Source of the DNA: Paracoccaceae bacterium
GTDB taxonomy: Bacteria > Pseudomonadota > Alphaproteobacteria > Rhodobacterales > Rhodobacteraceae
NCBI GenBank assembly: GCA_029881635.1
Contig: JAOUMG010000180.1
Coordinates: 1-5,427 of the forward strand
DNA length: 5,427 bases
Direction: 5' to 3'
Shown: piece by piece, positions 1 through 5,427 of the stretch
Numbering within the stretch: position 1 is the stretch's first letter
How the letters are laid out: each line of letters opens with the position of its first letter
Made by a program: the position numbers and the translations under genes
Notes under the pieces: model-generated
What the model saw: only the letters and a program-made list of their open reading frames with translations
Told to the model about the DNA's origin: nothing
The model's database searches: none

Positions 1-758
1 CCCCTGACCTTGCCGTCCTGATGCTGACCGAGGTCGACTACCGCACCGGGCGCAAACATGACATGGCGCGGCTCGTTGCCAAGGCCCATGCGGCGGGGGC
101 GCTGGTGGTCTGGGATCTGGCGCATTCTGCGGGGGCCATCCCCGTTGATCTGACCGGTGCAAATGCTGATTTTGCCGTGGGTTGCAGCTATAAATACCTC
201 AATTCCGGTCCCGGCGGCCCAGCCTTTATCTATGTCGCCCCGCGCCTTGCCGACCGGGTGCGCCCGGCACTTTCCGGCTGGCTTGGCCACGAAAGCCCCT
301 TCGCCTTCGATCTGGGATACCGCCCCGGACAGGGGATTGAGCGGATGCGCGTCGGCACGCCGCCGGTTCTGCAAATGGCCGCATTTGAAGCCTCCATGGA
401 CATCTGGGATCAGGTGCAGATGGCAGATGTGCGCGCCCGATCGATAGAACTGACCGAAGCTTTCATCAAGGGCACCGAAGCCGCCTGCCCCACGCTCACC
501 CTCGCCTCTCCGCGTGACCCGGCCCAGCGCGGCAGTCAGGTCAGTTTCCGCCACCCGCAAGGCTACGCCATCATGCAGGCGCTGATCGCACGGGGTGTCA
601 TCGGCGATTTCCGCGCGCCCGATACGTTGCGCTTTGGCTTTACCCCGCTTTACACCTCGATGGACGATGTCACGGGCGCCGTCGCAATCCTGAAAGACAT
701 CATGGAGGGCGATCTCTGGGACCGGCCCGAATACATGACCCGCGCCAAGGTGACGTGA
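1..758 (+). CDS. kynU: Kynureninase, C-terminal part (5' end outside window)
   Basis: PLP-dependent hydrolase that cleaves L-kynurenine to anthranilate and alanine (3-hydroxykynurenine to 3-hydroxyanthranilate) in cytoplasmic tryptophan catabolism. The reading frame is open from the window edge (first whole codon at base 3) to the TGA at 756-758, giving about 251 residues. The family is usually around 400 residues, so roughly the first third is missing; the ATG at 21 is an internal Met, not the start. Seen directly: WDLAHSAGA, whose Asp and His fit the cofactor-contacting region; SYKYLNSGPGG, whose Lys (codon 192-194) is the expected Schiff-base lysine; and RMRVGTPPVLQMAAFEA, typical of the C-terminal half of kynureninases. 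The C-terminal RFGFTPLYTSMDDV segment also fits. No frameshift is seen. The next gene on this strand starts 356 bp later, so an operon with it is unlikely. A more distant aminotransferase class V enzyme is possible but much less likely given the combined motifs. Confidence 0.93.
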   Translation, partial: PDLAVLMLTEVDYRTGRKHDMARLVAKAHAAGALVVWDLAHSAGAIPVDLTGANADFAVGCSYKYLNSGPGGPAFIYVAPRLADRVRPALSGWLGHESPFAFDLGYRPGQGIERMRVGTPPVLQMAAFEASMDIWDQVQMADVRARSIELTEAFIKGTEAACPTLTLASPRDPAQRGSQVSFRHPQGYAIMQALIARGVIGDFRAPDTLRFGFTPLYTSMDDVTGAVAILKDIMEGDLWDRPEYMTRAKVT

Positions 759-1114
759 CCGGCACAACCGTTTTCACCCCTGAAATACCACCGCATCCTT
801 GGCGCTTCTTCACCGATGCCGTGCCTGTCAACCGATTGCCCGGCGCCCTCTGCCGAAGTGATCAAGGTCAACGGGAACCGGCAGCATGCATCTAATGCAC
901 GGCTGAAATCACCTTTCCCTACGGAACCCTGCCTCGGCATAACCCTTCAGCGCCTCGACCCGGCTTGTATCTTTCAAGATGAGGCCACGACCGGGTCACA
1001 TTTTCGCCCTCATTGGTCGCGTATCACCACTAGACCGTCACACGCCTGAAATGTTGGGCACGTTGTCGGGTGGAATGGCCCTTTGCGCCCGTATGAAAGT
1101 GTGTAAGGCTTACG
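759..1114. other. Intergenic region, no convincing gene
   Basis: This 356-bp stretch separates the kynureninase stop from the RTX gene start. Short open frames run through it on both strands, but none has a recognisable protein, a good ribosome binding site or codon use like the neighbours. Two tiny inverted repeats are visible: ATCTTTCAAGAT at 969-980 (5-bp arms, 2-nt loop) and GCATCTAATGC around 887-898. Neither is followed by a T-run. I could not identify a clear -35/-10 pair. By position the region should hold the end of the kynureninase transcript and the promoter of the RTX gene, but that is inference. Confidence 0.6.
1104..1108 (+). promoter_or_regulatory. Ribosome binding site of the RTX gene
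   Basis: TAAGG lies 6 nt before the ATG at 1115. An in-frame TGA at 1094-1096 rules out a start further upstream, and the next in-frame Met is residue 93, so this site fixes the start. Confidence 0.7.
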
Positions 1115-3775
1115 ATGCCCACTGGTTATCTCGTCTCGCTTGGAAACAACACGCTCAACAGCGGCGATGTAATCAGCGGCGGTACTGTCACATTCACTAC
1201 CCAGACGTCACTCGGCGCCGGGCAATGGACCTGGAGCGGCACCGACGGCGGCACCACCTACACCAACGCGGTTGAACCTGGGAACTATTACCTTGCCACC
1301 GACGGCAACATCTATTTCGTCCCGAGCTTCGGACCCGTCACCACACTGACGTCATCGACCGTCACCTCATCGCCTTCGTTCACGGCGATCATGGGCACCA
1401 GCGGCGGCGACAGTCTGAACGGCACGGGTGTCGCGGACACCATCTATGGCGGCAACAGCACAAGCCCTACCGGCACCGGCAATGACACGATCAGCGCCGG
1501 AGCAGGCAATGACGTGGTTTTCGCTGGCGACGGCAACGATTCGATCGAGGGTGGCGCTGGCGCTGACACGATCTATGGTGGTGCTGGGTCCGATACGGCC
1601 AGTTACGCAACCTCCACCTCGGCGGTGAATGTCAACCTTGCGACCGGCACGGCATCGGGCGGGCATGCCACCGGCGATGTGCTCAACAGTATCGAAAACC
1701 TTACAGGATCGGCCTTCAACGATACGCTCACCGGCAATGCCGCGGCAAACGTCATCTCGGGCGGCGCTGGCAATGACACGATTAGTGGCGGCGATGGCAA
1801 TGATACCCTGAACGGTGGCGACGGCGCCGATTCTGTCTCTGGCGGCCTTGGCAACGATTCCATTCTCGGCGGCATTGGCAATGACACGCTCAATGGCGAT
1901 GACGGGGCCGATACGATCGCGGGCGGTGCAGGGGCCGACACGATCTCCGGCGGCGCGGGCAACGATCAGATTTCCGGCGATGACGGTGCAGATTCTCTTT
2001 CCGGCGGCACCGGAAGTGACACCATAACCGGCGGGATCGGCAATGACACGATTTCCGGCGGCGATGGTGCGGATTCGCTCGACGGTGGCGCAGATGCCGA
2101 CCTGATCACCGGTGGCACGGGCAATGACACGATTGCGGGCGGCGATGGCAGCGACACGATCTATGGCGGCACGACCGTAACCGGCGGATCCGAAAGCCTG
2201 AACTGGATCAACCAGGGCGTTGACGGTACCAACCTTTCAGGTGGCTTCACCCAGGATACCGGCGGCATGAATGTGTCCGTTGGCTTCACGAACAACGGTA
2301 GCAACACCGCGATTGAAACGACCAGCGACGCCCAGTATCTGACCGGTTCGCCCTATACCGCCGGTTCTGGGCTTTACCTGACCGGCAATGGCGGCCCGAA
2401 CGTCACGACCAACCTGACATTCAATCCCGAAGCTGGCAGCGGCCTGTCGGATGAGGTCACGGGCCTGACTTTCCGCATCAATGATGTGGATGGCGGGGGC
2501 TGGCTCGACGTCATCACGATCACAGCACTCGACGCCGACGGCAATCCCGTATCGGTCACAATAACACCGCTGGGTGATGATACCGTTGCGGGCAATACGA
2601 TCACCGCCAGCGGTCTCGGCGACTCTGTGACTAGTGTCGGCGGCGCGGTTGACGTCTCCATCCCCGGACCTTTGCATTCGATCCAGATTACCTATTCCAA
2701 TGGCGGCACCTCCGGCCAGGCATTGTGGATCACCGATGTCCACTACACCACCGTCCCTGCCGATGATGGCGATGACGTCATCAACGGCGGTGCGGGCGGC
2801 GATCTGATCTATGCGGGCCTCGGCGCAGATACCGTCGCCGGTGGCAGCGGCAACGACACCATCCATCTTGGCGCAGGCGACAACGTCAATGATGTCATCG
2901 ATGTAAATGACGGCGACGGCAACGATCTTGTCTATGATTTCATTGCCCCGACGCCCAATGGCGACGGCACCTATACAGGTTACGACCGCTTTGACATCTC
3001 GGACCTGACAGACAGTTCGGGCAATACGGTCAAGGCATGGGAAGTGACCGTCACCGACACCAATGGCGACGGCACCGGCGACGCCATCCTCACCTTTCCA
3101 AACGGCGAAAGCGTCACGCTGGTTGGTGTCCTACCGACCCAGGTCGACAGTATCGCCGAACTGAACGCCATCGGCATTCCCTGCTTTACCAGAGGCACCC
3201 GCATCGCCACGCCATCAGGCGAACGCCTTATCGAGGATCTCGGCGCGGGCGATCAGGTCGTAACACTTGACCACGGCGTCCAGCCCATCCGCTGGATCGG
3301 GTCGCGGCGGGTCGCCGCCATAGGTCCTTTGGCCCCTGTCCTGATCCCCGCAGGGGTCTTGGGCAACCAGCGTGACATCAAGGTTTCACAACAACACCGG
3401 ATGCTTCTGACCGGCTGGCAGGCCGATCTGTATTTCGGTGAGCCTGAGGTTCTTGTCGCCGCCAAGCATCTGATCGGTCGTGCCGGTATCCGCCCGGTGA
3501 CGGGCGGCGAAGTGGAATATTTCCATATTCTCTTTGACCGGCACGAAATCATCTTGGCCGAAGGTAGCCCCAGCGAAAGCTTCCATCCCGGCCAACAGGG
3601 CCTTGCTGCGTTTGATCATGCGGCCCGCGACGAGGTGCTTGCGCTCTTTCCAGACCTCACCGGCATCAATGCGGGCGCCAACTGGACCATGGCGCGGCGG
3701 TGCCTGAAGGCGCATGAAGCCGCCGTGATCAGTTTTGCGCCACCCGACGAGGTAGCGGCCCGCAAACGCGCCTGA
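1115..3775 (+). CDS. RTX calcium-binding protein with C-terminal Hint_2-type domain
   Basis: Predicted secreted protein of 886 residues. There is no Sec signal peptide. Residues 1-90 form a beta-rich, aromatic module (GQWTWSG, GNYYLATDGNIYFVP). Residues 93-160 hold a first degenerate RTX block and 161-212 a connector (NLATGTASGG, ENLTGSAFNDTLTGNA). Residues 213-347 are 15 uninterrupted GGxGxD-type nonapeptides. Residues about 353-548 are a non-repeat domain, followed by a third RTX block at about 549-590. A conserved-looking linker (residues 591-689) leads to Cys690 of CFTRGTRIATPSG, the start of a Hint-like domain with VSQQHR (His761) and YFHILFDRHEIILAEG, followed by a 60-residue tail. RTX repeats bind calcium and fold after type I export; Hint domains are autoprocessing folds related to inteins and hedgehog. 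Export by a type I system and self-cleavage near Cys690 are inferences, and no transporter genes are in the window. Only two cysteines occur (690 and 863). The substrate or role is unknown. Confidence 0.9.
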   Translation: MPTGYLVSLGNNTLNSGDVISGGTVTFTTQTSLGAGQWTWSGTDGGTTYTNAVEPGNYYLATDGNIYFVPSFGPVTTLTSSTVTSSPSFTAIMGTSGGDSLNGTGVADTIYGGNSTSPTGTGNDTISAGAGNDVVFAGDGNDSIEGGAGADTIYGGAGSDTASYATSTSAVNVNLATGTASGGHATGDVLNSIENLTGSAFNDTLTGNAAANVISGGAGNDTISGGDGNDTLNGGDGADSVSGGLGNDSILGGIGNDTLNGDDGADTIAGGAGADTISGGAGNDQISGDDGADSLSGGTGSDTITGGIGNDTISGGDGADSLDGGADADLITGGTGNDTIAGGDGSDTIYGGTTVTGGSESLNWINQGVDGTNLSGGFTQDTGGMNVSVGFTNNGSNTAIETTSDAQYLTGSPYTAGSGLYLTGNGGPNVTTNLTFNPEAGSGLSDEVTGLTFRINDVDGGGWLDVITITALDADGNPVSVTITPLGDDTVAGNTITASGLGDSVTSVGGAVDVSIPGPLHSIQITYSNGGTSGQALWITDVHYTTVPADDGDDVINGGAGGDLIYAGLGADTVAGGSGNDTIHLGAGDNVNDVIDVNDGDGNDLVYDFIAPTPNGDGTYTGYDRFDISDLTDSSGNTVKAWEVTVTDTNGDGTGDAILTFPNGESVTLVGVLPTQVDSIAELNAIGIPCFTRGTRIATPSGERLIEDLGAGDQVVTLDHGVQPIRWIGSRRVAAIGPLAPVLIPAGVLGNQRDIKVSQQHRMLLTGWQADLYFGEPEVLVAAKHLIGRAGIRPVTGGEVEYFHILFDRHEIILAEGSPSESFHPGQQGLAAFDHAARDEVLALFPDLTGINAGANWTMARRCLKAHEAAVISFAPPDEVAARKRA
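1751..2155 (+). repeat. Fifteen tandem 27-bp units encoding RTX nonapeptides
   Basis: Residues 213-347 are 15 consecutive nonapeptides in exact 9-residue register, from VISGGAGND to TIAGGDGSD. Each is a calcium-binding half-turn of a parallel beta-roll by family knowledge. Departures from GG at the turn are units 6 and 9 (GDDGAD) and unit 13 (GGADAD). At the DNA level the 14-mer GGCAATGACACGAT occurs exactly at 1769, 2039 and 2120, and with one change at 1877; the intervals 108, 162 and 81 are all multiples of 27. A further exact copy at 1478 lies in the first RTX block and is out of this register. Confidence 0.93.
2783..2884 (+). repeat. Third, short RTX block
   Basis: Residues about 557-590 contain three to four nonapeptide-like units (NGGAGGDLI, AGLGADTV, GGSGNDTI, LGAGDN), about 200 residues beyond the main array. 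It leads into the acidic linker NDVIDVNDGDGND before the Hint domain. Confidence 0.8.
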
Positions 3776-3803
3776 CCGAGCCGCCAAGATCGGCATTGGC
3801 CGC

Positions 3804-3842
3804 AGCCAACTGACTAATTTCAGAAAACGCCGTTGGCTTTTT
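3804..3842 (+). terminator. Candidate intrinsic terminator after the RTX gene
   Basis: AGCCAAC (3804-3810) and GTTGGCT (3832-3838) are perfect inverted arms of 7 bp, and the second runs into five T residues (3838-3842). This is the expected arrangement for plus-strand termination, 28 bp after the RTX stop codon. The 21-nt loop is long, so the call is moderate. The element overlaps the last codons and stop of the convergent cytochrome gene. On the minus strand no T-run follows the stem, so it would not be a good terminator for that gene. A second small inverted repeat, GCCAA/TTGGC at 3783-3787 and 3796-3800, lies just before it. Confidence 0.45.
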
Positions 3843-4230
3843 GCACCGCGCGAATAAAGGCGACCACGGCGGCGATATCTGCTTCGCCCATCCCCTCAAC
3901 CGGAGGCATATCGCCAAATTTCCAGTGATGGGCCGGTGCGCCGACCCGGATCGCCGAAACAAAGGCGGCGTCGCCATGATGGTTCGGCTCATAGTATTTA
4001 TGCAGCAGTGGCGGGCCCTTCTGGTCCACACCATTCAGCTCCACCCCATGACAGGCGCTGCATTTCGCCTCATAGGCGGCCTGCCCGGTCAAGAGTACGC
4101 CGGTCAATTCGGGCATGACCACTGGTTTACCTGCCTCGACTGAGGTTTTGTCAGTGCCCACACCCTTGCTGTAGATGACGACGGCAGCCAGGGCCAAGGC
4201 CGATACAAGACCAATTGCAAGATTGCGCAT
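3820..4230 (-). CDS. Small membrane-anchored monoheme cytochrome c
   Basis: Periplasmic-side electron carrier of 136 residues, class I type. Residues about 3-20 (NLAIGLVSALALAAVVIY) are a single hydrophobic segment without a clear signal-peptidase site, so an uncleaved membrane anchor is likely. CSACH at residues 57-61 is the covalent heme c motif, with His61 as proximal ligand. The distal ligand is probably Met108 in GDMPP; Met114 is the alternative. A closing helix (DIAAVVAFIRAVQKANGVF) is usual for the fold. I chose the ATG at 4230 because GAGAGGGG lies 5 nt before it. A GTG at 4236 would add two residues but overlaps that ribosome binding site, and an in-frame TGA lies just upstream at 4249-4251. 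The gene lies 63 bp after the PuuD-like gene on the same strand and is convergent with the RTX gene. Its redox partner cannot be named. Confidence 0.9.
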   Translation of the reverse strand: MRNLAIGLVSALALAAVVIYSKGVGTDKTSVEAGKPVVMPELTGVLLTGQAAYEAKCSACHGVELNGVDQKGPPLLHKYYEPNHHGDAAFVSAIRVGAPAHHWKFGDMPPVEGMGEADIAAVVAFIRAVQKANGVF

Positions 4231-4235
4231 TAACA

Positions 4236-4243
4236 CCCCTCTC
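4236..4243 (-). promoter_or_regulatory. Ribosome binding site deciding the cytochrome start
   Basis: On the minus strand GAGAGGGG ends 5 nt before the ATG at 4230. The alternative GTG start begins at the last base of this motif, which argues against its use. Confidence 0.65.
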
Positions 4244-4293
4244 GACCATCATTGGAAACAGCTAGGTACAGCTCAGCCCGGCAAAAAATACTC

Positions 4294-5079
4294 TCACGCC
4301 GATTTCAGGCATTCTACAATCCTCGGACGGTTAGCCCAGGCCTTTACCGCCGCGCCAAAGGCCGTGAAAAGCGGGCGTGACACGGGGTCATTGGCCGCAT
4401 TGTATTCAGGATGCCACTGGACTGACAGCGTGAATCCCGGCGCGCCCTTGACGTAAAGCGCCTCGGCGGTTTCATCGGGGGCCCAGCCGTCTATGACAAC
4501 GTCTTTTCCGGTTGTTTTGATTCCCTGCCCGTGGAGCGTGTTGGTCATGACCTCGGCCGACCCGAGCAGTTCCCGGAAAGGTCCGTCTTGTGAAAAACTC
4601 ACCATGTGGCGCAGCGCAAATTTCTCCTCGATCGACCCTTCGGGCGGCATCCGGTGGTTCATCCGCCCGGGCAGATCGCGAATCTCGGGGTAAAGCGTGC
4701 CCCCAAGGGCAACGTTGACCTCCTGAAAACCCCGGCAGATGCCGAAAAAGGGCTGACCGCGTTCGACACAGGCCCGCACAAGCGGCAGTGTTACGGCGTC
4801 GCGACAGCGATCAAAGACGCCATGCGCCTCGGTCGGCGCCTCGCCATATTCCTCGGGATGAACATTGGGCCGCCCACCGGTTAGCAAAAACCCGTCGCAG
4901 GTTTCCAAGAGTTCGTCGACCGTTACAAGACGCGGATCGCTGGGGATCAAAAGCGGCAGACACCCGGCAACCTCGGCCACCGCGAAAGATGTCATGGTTC
5001 CAACAGCATGAACGGCATAGTTGTCGTTCAACATGTTCATATTGCCGATGATACCGACAACCGGTCGCGCCATTTTCAT
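4294..5079 (-). CDS. PuuD-like gamma-glutamyl hydrolase (class I glutamine amidotransferase fold, peptidase C26)
   Basis: Cytoplasmic hydrolase of 261 residues, close to the usual length of this family (about 250). Seen directly: PVVGI at the N-terminus; GFLLTGGRPNVHPEEYGE (residues 63-80), the family's oxyanion/PNV-P segment; GICRGFQEVNVALGGTLY (113-130) with nucleophile Cys115; NTLHGQGI (180-187); and SVQWHPEY (219-226) with His223 and Glu225 completing the triad. Characterised relatives cleave gamma-glutamyl bonds, for example gamma-glutamyl-GABA in the putrescine pathway. The substrate here is inferred only from family, and no other putrescine genes are in view, so I do not assign puuD as a symbol. 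An in-frame TAG at 5086-5088 limits the start to the ATG at 5079 or the ATG at 5073. AGGA at 5084-5087 is 4 nt from the first and 10 nt from the second, so this choice is open. It may be co-transcribed with the cytochrome gene downstream. Confidence 0.9.
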   Translation of the reverse strand: MKMARPVVGIIGNMNMLNDNYAVHAVGTMTSFAVAEVAGCLPLLIPSDPRLVTVDELLETCDGFLLTGGRPNVHPEEYGEAPTEAHGVFDRCRDAVTLPLVRACVERGQPFFGICRGFQEVNVALGGTLYPEIRDLPGRMNHRMPPEGSIEEKFALRHMVSFSQDGPFRELLGSAEVMTNTLHGQGIKTTGKDVVIDGWAPDETAEALYVKGAPGFTLSVQWHPEYNAANDPVSRPLFTAFGAAVKAWANRPRIVECLKSA

Positions 5080-5163
5080 TCCGTCCTATGCCCAGTCGGG
5101 CGCATTCATTTCACCAGGATCTGTACCCATCTGTCTGCTGCCCTCGACCGGGAAATTTTCAGC

Positions 5164-5192
5164 GTGTTGCAACAGGCGAACGCGTTCAACAC
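5164..5192. promoter_or_regulatory. Candidate operator: two adjacent perfect palindromes
   Basis: TGTTGCAACA (5165-5174) and GAACGCGTTC (5178-5187) are both perfect 10-bp palindromes, 3 bp apart, with centres 13 bp apart. They are framed by an outer inverted pair, GTGTTG (5164-5169) and CAACAC (5187-5192). The cluster lies 85-113 bp upstream of the PuuD-like start, in the gap after the GlcG/HbpS-type gene, which suits a regulator binding site or a structured leader. I could not place a convincing -35/-10 pair, and the cognate regulator is unknown. Confidence 0.4.
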
Positions 5193-5261
5193 AGATTAAG
5201 CCGACCTTGCGCCAAGGGAAAGCCCTGCTTGCGCACAGTGGCCCTGCGTCTCCTCCTGCCC

Positions 5262-5283
5262 TGATCCGGAAACACCGGGATCA
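5262..5283 (-). terminator. Candidate hairpin downstream of the GlcG/HbpS-type gene
   Basis: TGATCCGG (5262-5269) pairs with CCGGGATCA (5275-5283) with one bulged G, leaving a 5-nt loop. It starts 11 bp after the stop codon on the minus strand, a typical terminator position. No T-run follows in that direction, so it is either a weak terminator, a 3'-end stabilising stem, or chance. Confidence 0.35.
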
Positions 5284-5294
5284 TTTCCACTCAC

Positions 5295-5427
5295 TCACGC
5301 CTCAGGCTGGAAACCTGCAGCGCGAATCCCTGCCTCGCCGGCCAGTGCATCATTGTCGGATGTGTCGCCCGTAACACCTACAGCTCCAACGATGGTTCCA
5401 CCCGCATCACGCACCAGCAATCCGCCC
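5295..5427 (-). CDS. GlcG/HbpS (DUF336) family protein, last 43 residues
   Basis: This gene enters from the right edge on the minus strand and ends at the TGA at 5295-5297. Only the C-terminal 43 residues are in view, beginning GGLLVRDAGGTIVGAVGVTG and continuing through DTSDNDALAGEAGIRAAGF to PEA. The run VGAVGVTGDTSDND, then a helix with EAGI.AAGF, is the characteristic end of the GlcG/HbpS family. Members include the heme-binding HbpS of Streptomyces and GlcG, encoded in glycolate utilisation loci; function is otherwise poorly defined. Whether this one binds heme cannot be judged from the fragment. The gene lies upstream of the PuuD-like and cytochrome genes on the same strand, with a 215-bp gap and a hairpin between, so separate transcription is likely. 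Confidence 0.85.
   Translation of the reverse strand, partial: GGLLVRDAGGTIVGAVGVTGDTSDNDALAGEAGIRAAGFQPEA

Noticed and set aside
979..1275. 98-residue plus-strand frame crossing into the RTX gene
   Set aside because: It overlaps the first 160 bases of the RTX gene in another frame, has no ribosome binding site I can support and resembles nothing known.
1751..2155. CRISPR-like regular spacing of repeats
   Set aside because: The period is exactly 27 bp with no unique spacers, and it is in frame as RTX nonapeptides.
1603..2157. Minus-strand frames rich in Pro-Ser (PPEIVSLP-like repeats)
   Set aside because: These are reverse-complement images of the 27-bp RTX units, with no independent start signals.
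2237..2866. 209-residue open frame on the minus strand inside the RTX gene
   Set aside because: It is fully antisense to a clear gene. The GC-rich, repetitive codons leave the opposite frame free of stops, and the translation has no recognisable domain.
4236..4281. Possible terminator in the 63-bp gap between the PuuD-like and cytochrome genes
   Set aside because: A T6 run follows the PuuD-like stop on the minus strand, but no stem precedes it; the AGCT/AGCT inverted pair nearby is only 4 bp and has no T-run after it.
3841..4456. Plus-strand frames of about 60-100 residues opposite the cytochrome and PuuD-like genes
   Set aside because: They are shadows of the minus-strand genes, without recognisable products.
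5021..5374. 117-residue plus-strand frame across the PuuD-like start and the GlcG/HbpS end
   Set aside because: It is antisense to two supported genes and runs through the palindromes and hairpin; no domain is visible.

Overview
The window looks like a chromosomal segment from an alphaproteobacterium, most likely of the Rhodobacterales/Roseobacter type. This rests on the GC-rich, GGC/GCC/GAC-heavy codon use, a calcium-binding RTX protein ending in a Hint_2-type domain (an architecture very common in that group), a small membrane-anchored cytochrome c ending in a KANG motif, and a PuuD-type amidotransferase. Species cannot be fixed from the sequence alone.

Layout. Positions 1-758 (+) hold the C-terminal two thirds of a kynureninase (tryptophan/kynurenine catabolism). 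A 356-bp stretch without a convincing gene follows. Positions 1115-3775 (+) encode an 886-residue secreted-type RTX protein. It has an N-terminal beta-rich module, three glycine/aspartate nonapeptide blocks (the central one with 15 uninterrupted repeats), a roughly 190-residue non-repeat domain between blocks, and a C-terminal Hint-like domain starting at Cys690. A candidate intrinsic terminator sits just after it and overlaps the 3' end of the next, convergent gene.

The right-hand part is entirely on the minus strand. Reading in the direction of transcription, it holds the last 43 residues of a GlcG/HbpS (DUF336) family protein (5295 to window edge), a 215-bp gap with a hairpin and a pair of adjacent perfect palindromes, a PuuD-like class I glutamine amidotransferase/gamma-glutamyl hydrolase (4294-5079), and a small membrane-anchored monoheme cytochrome c (3820-4230). 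The last two are 63 bp apart and could share a transcript. The GlcG/HbpS fragment has no start codon inside the window and was found by reading the minus strand at the edge.

The genes do not form an obvious single pathway. Kynureninase and the RTX protein are co-directional but well separated, and no type I secretion genes are present. I see no convincing new defence, mobile or RNA system. The most unusual items are the split RTX array with an embedded domain plus Hint module, and the palindrome cluster upstream of the PuuD-like gene.
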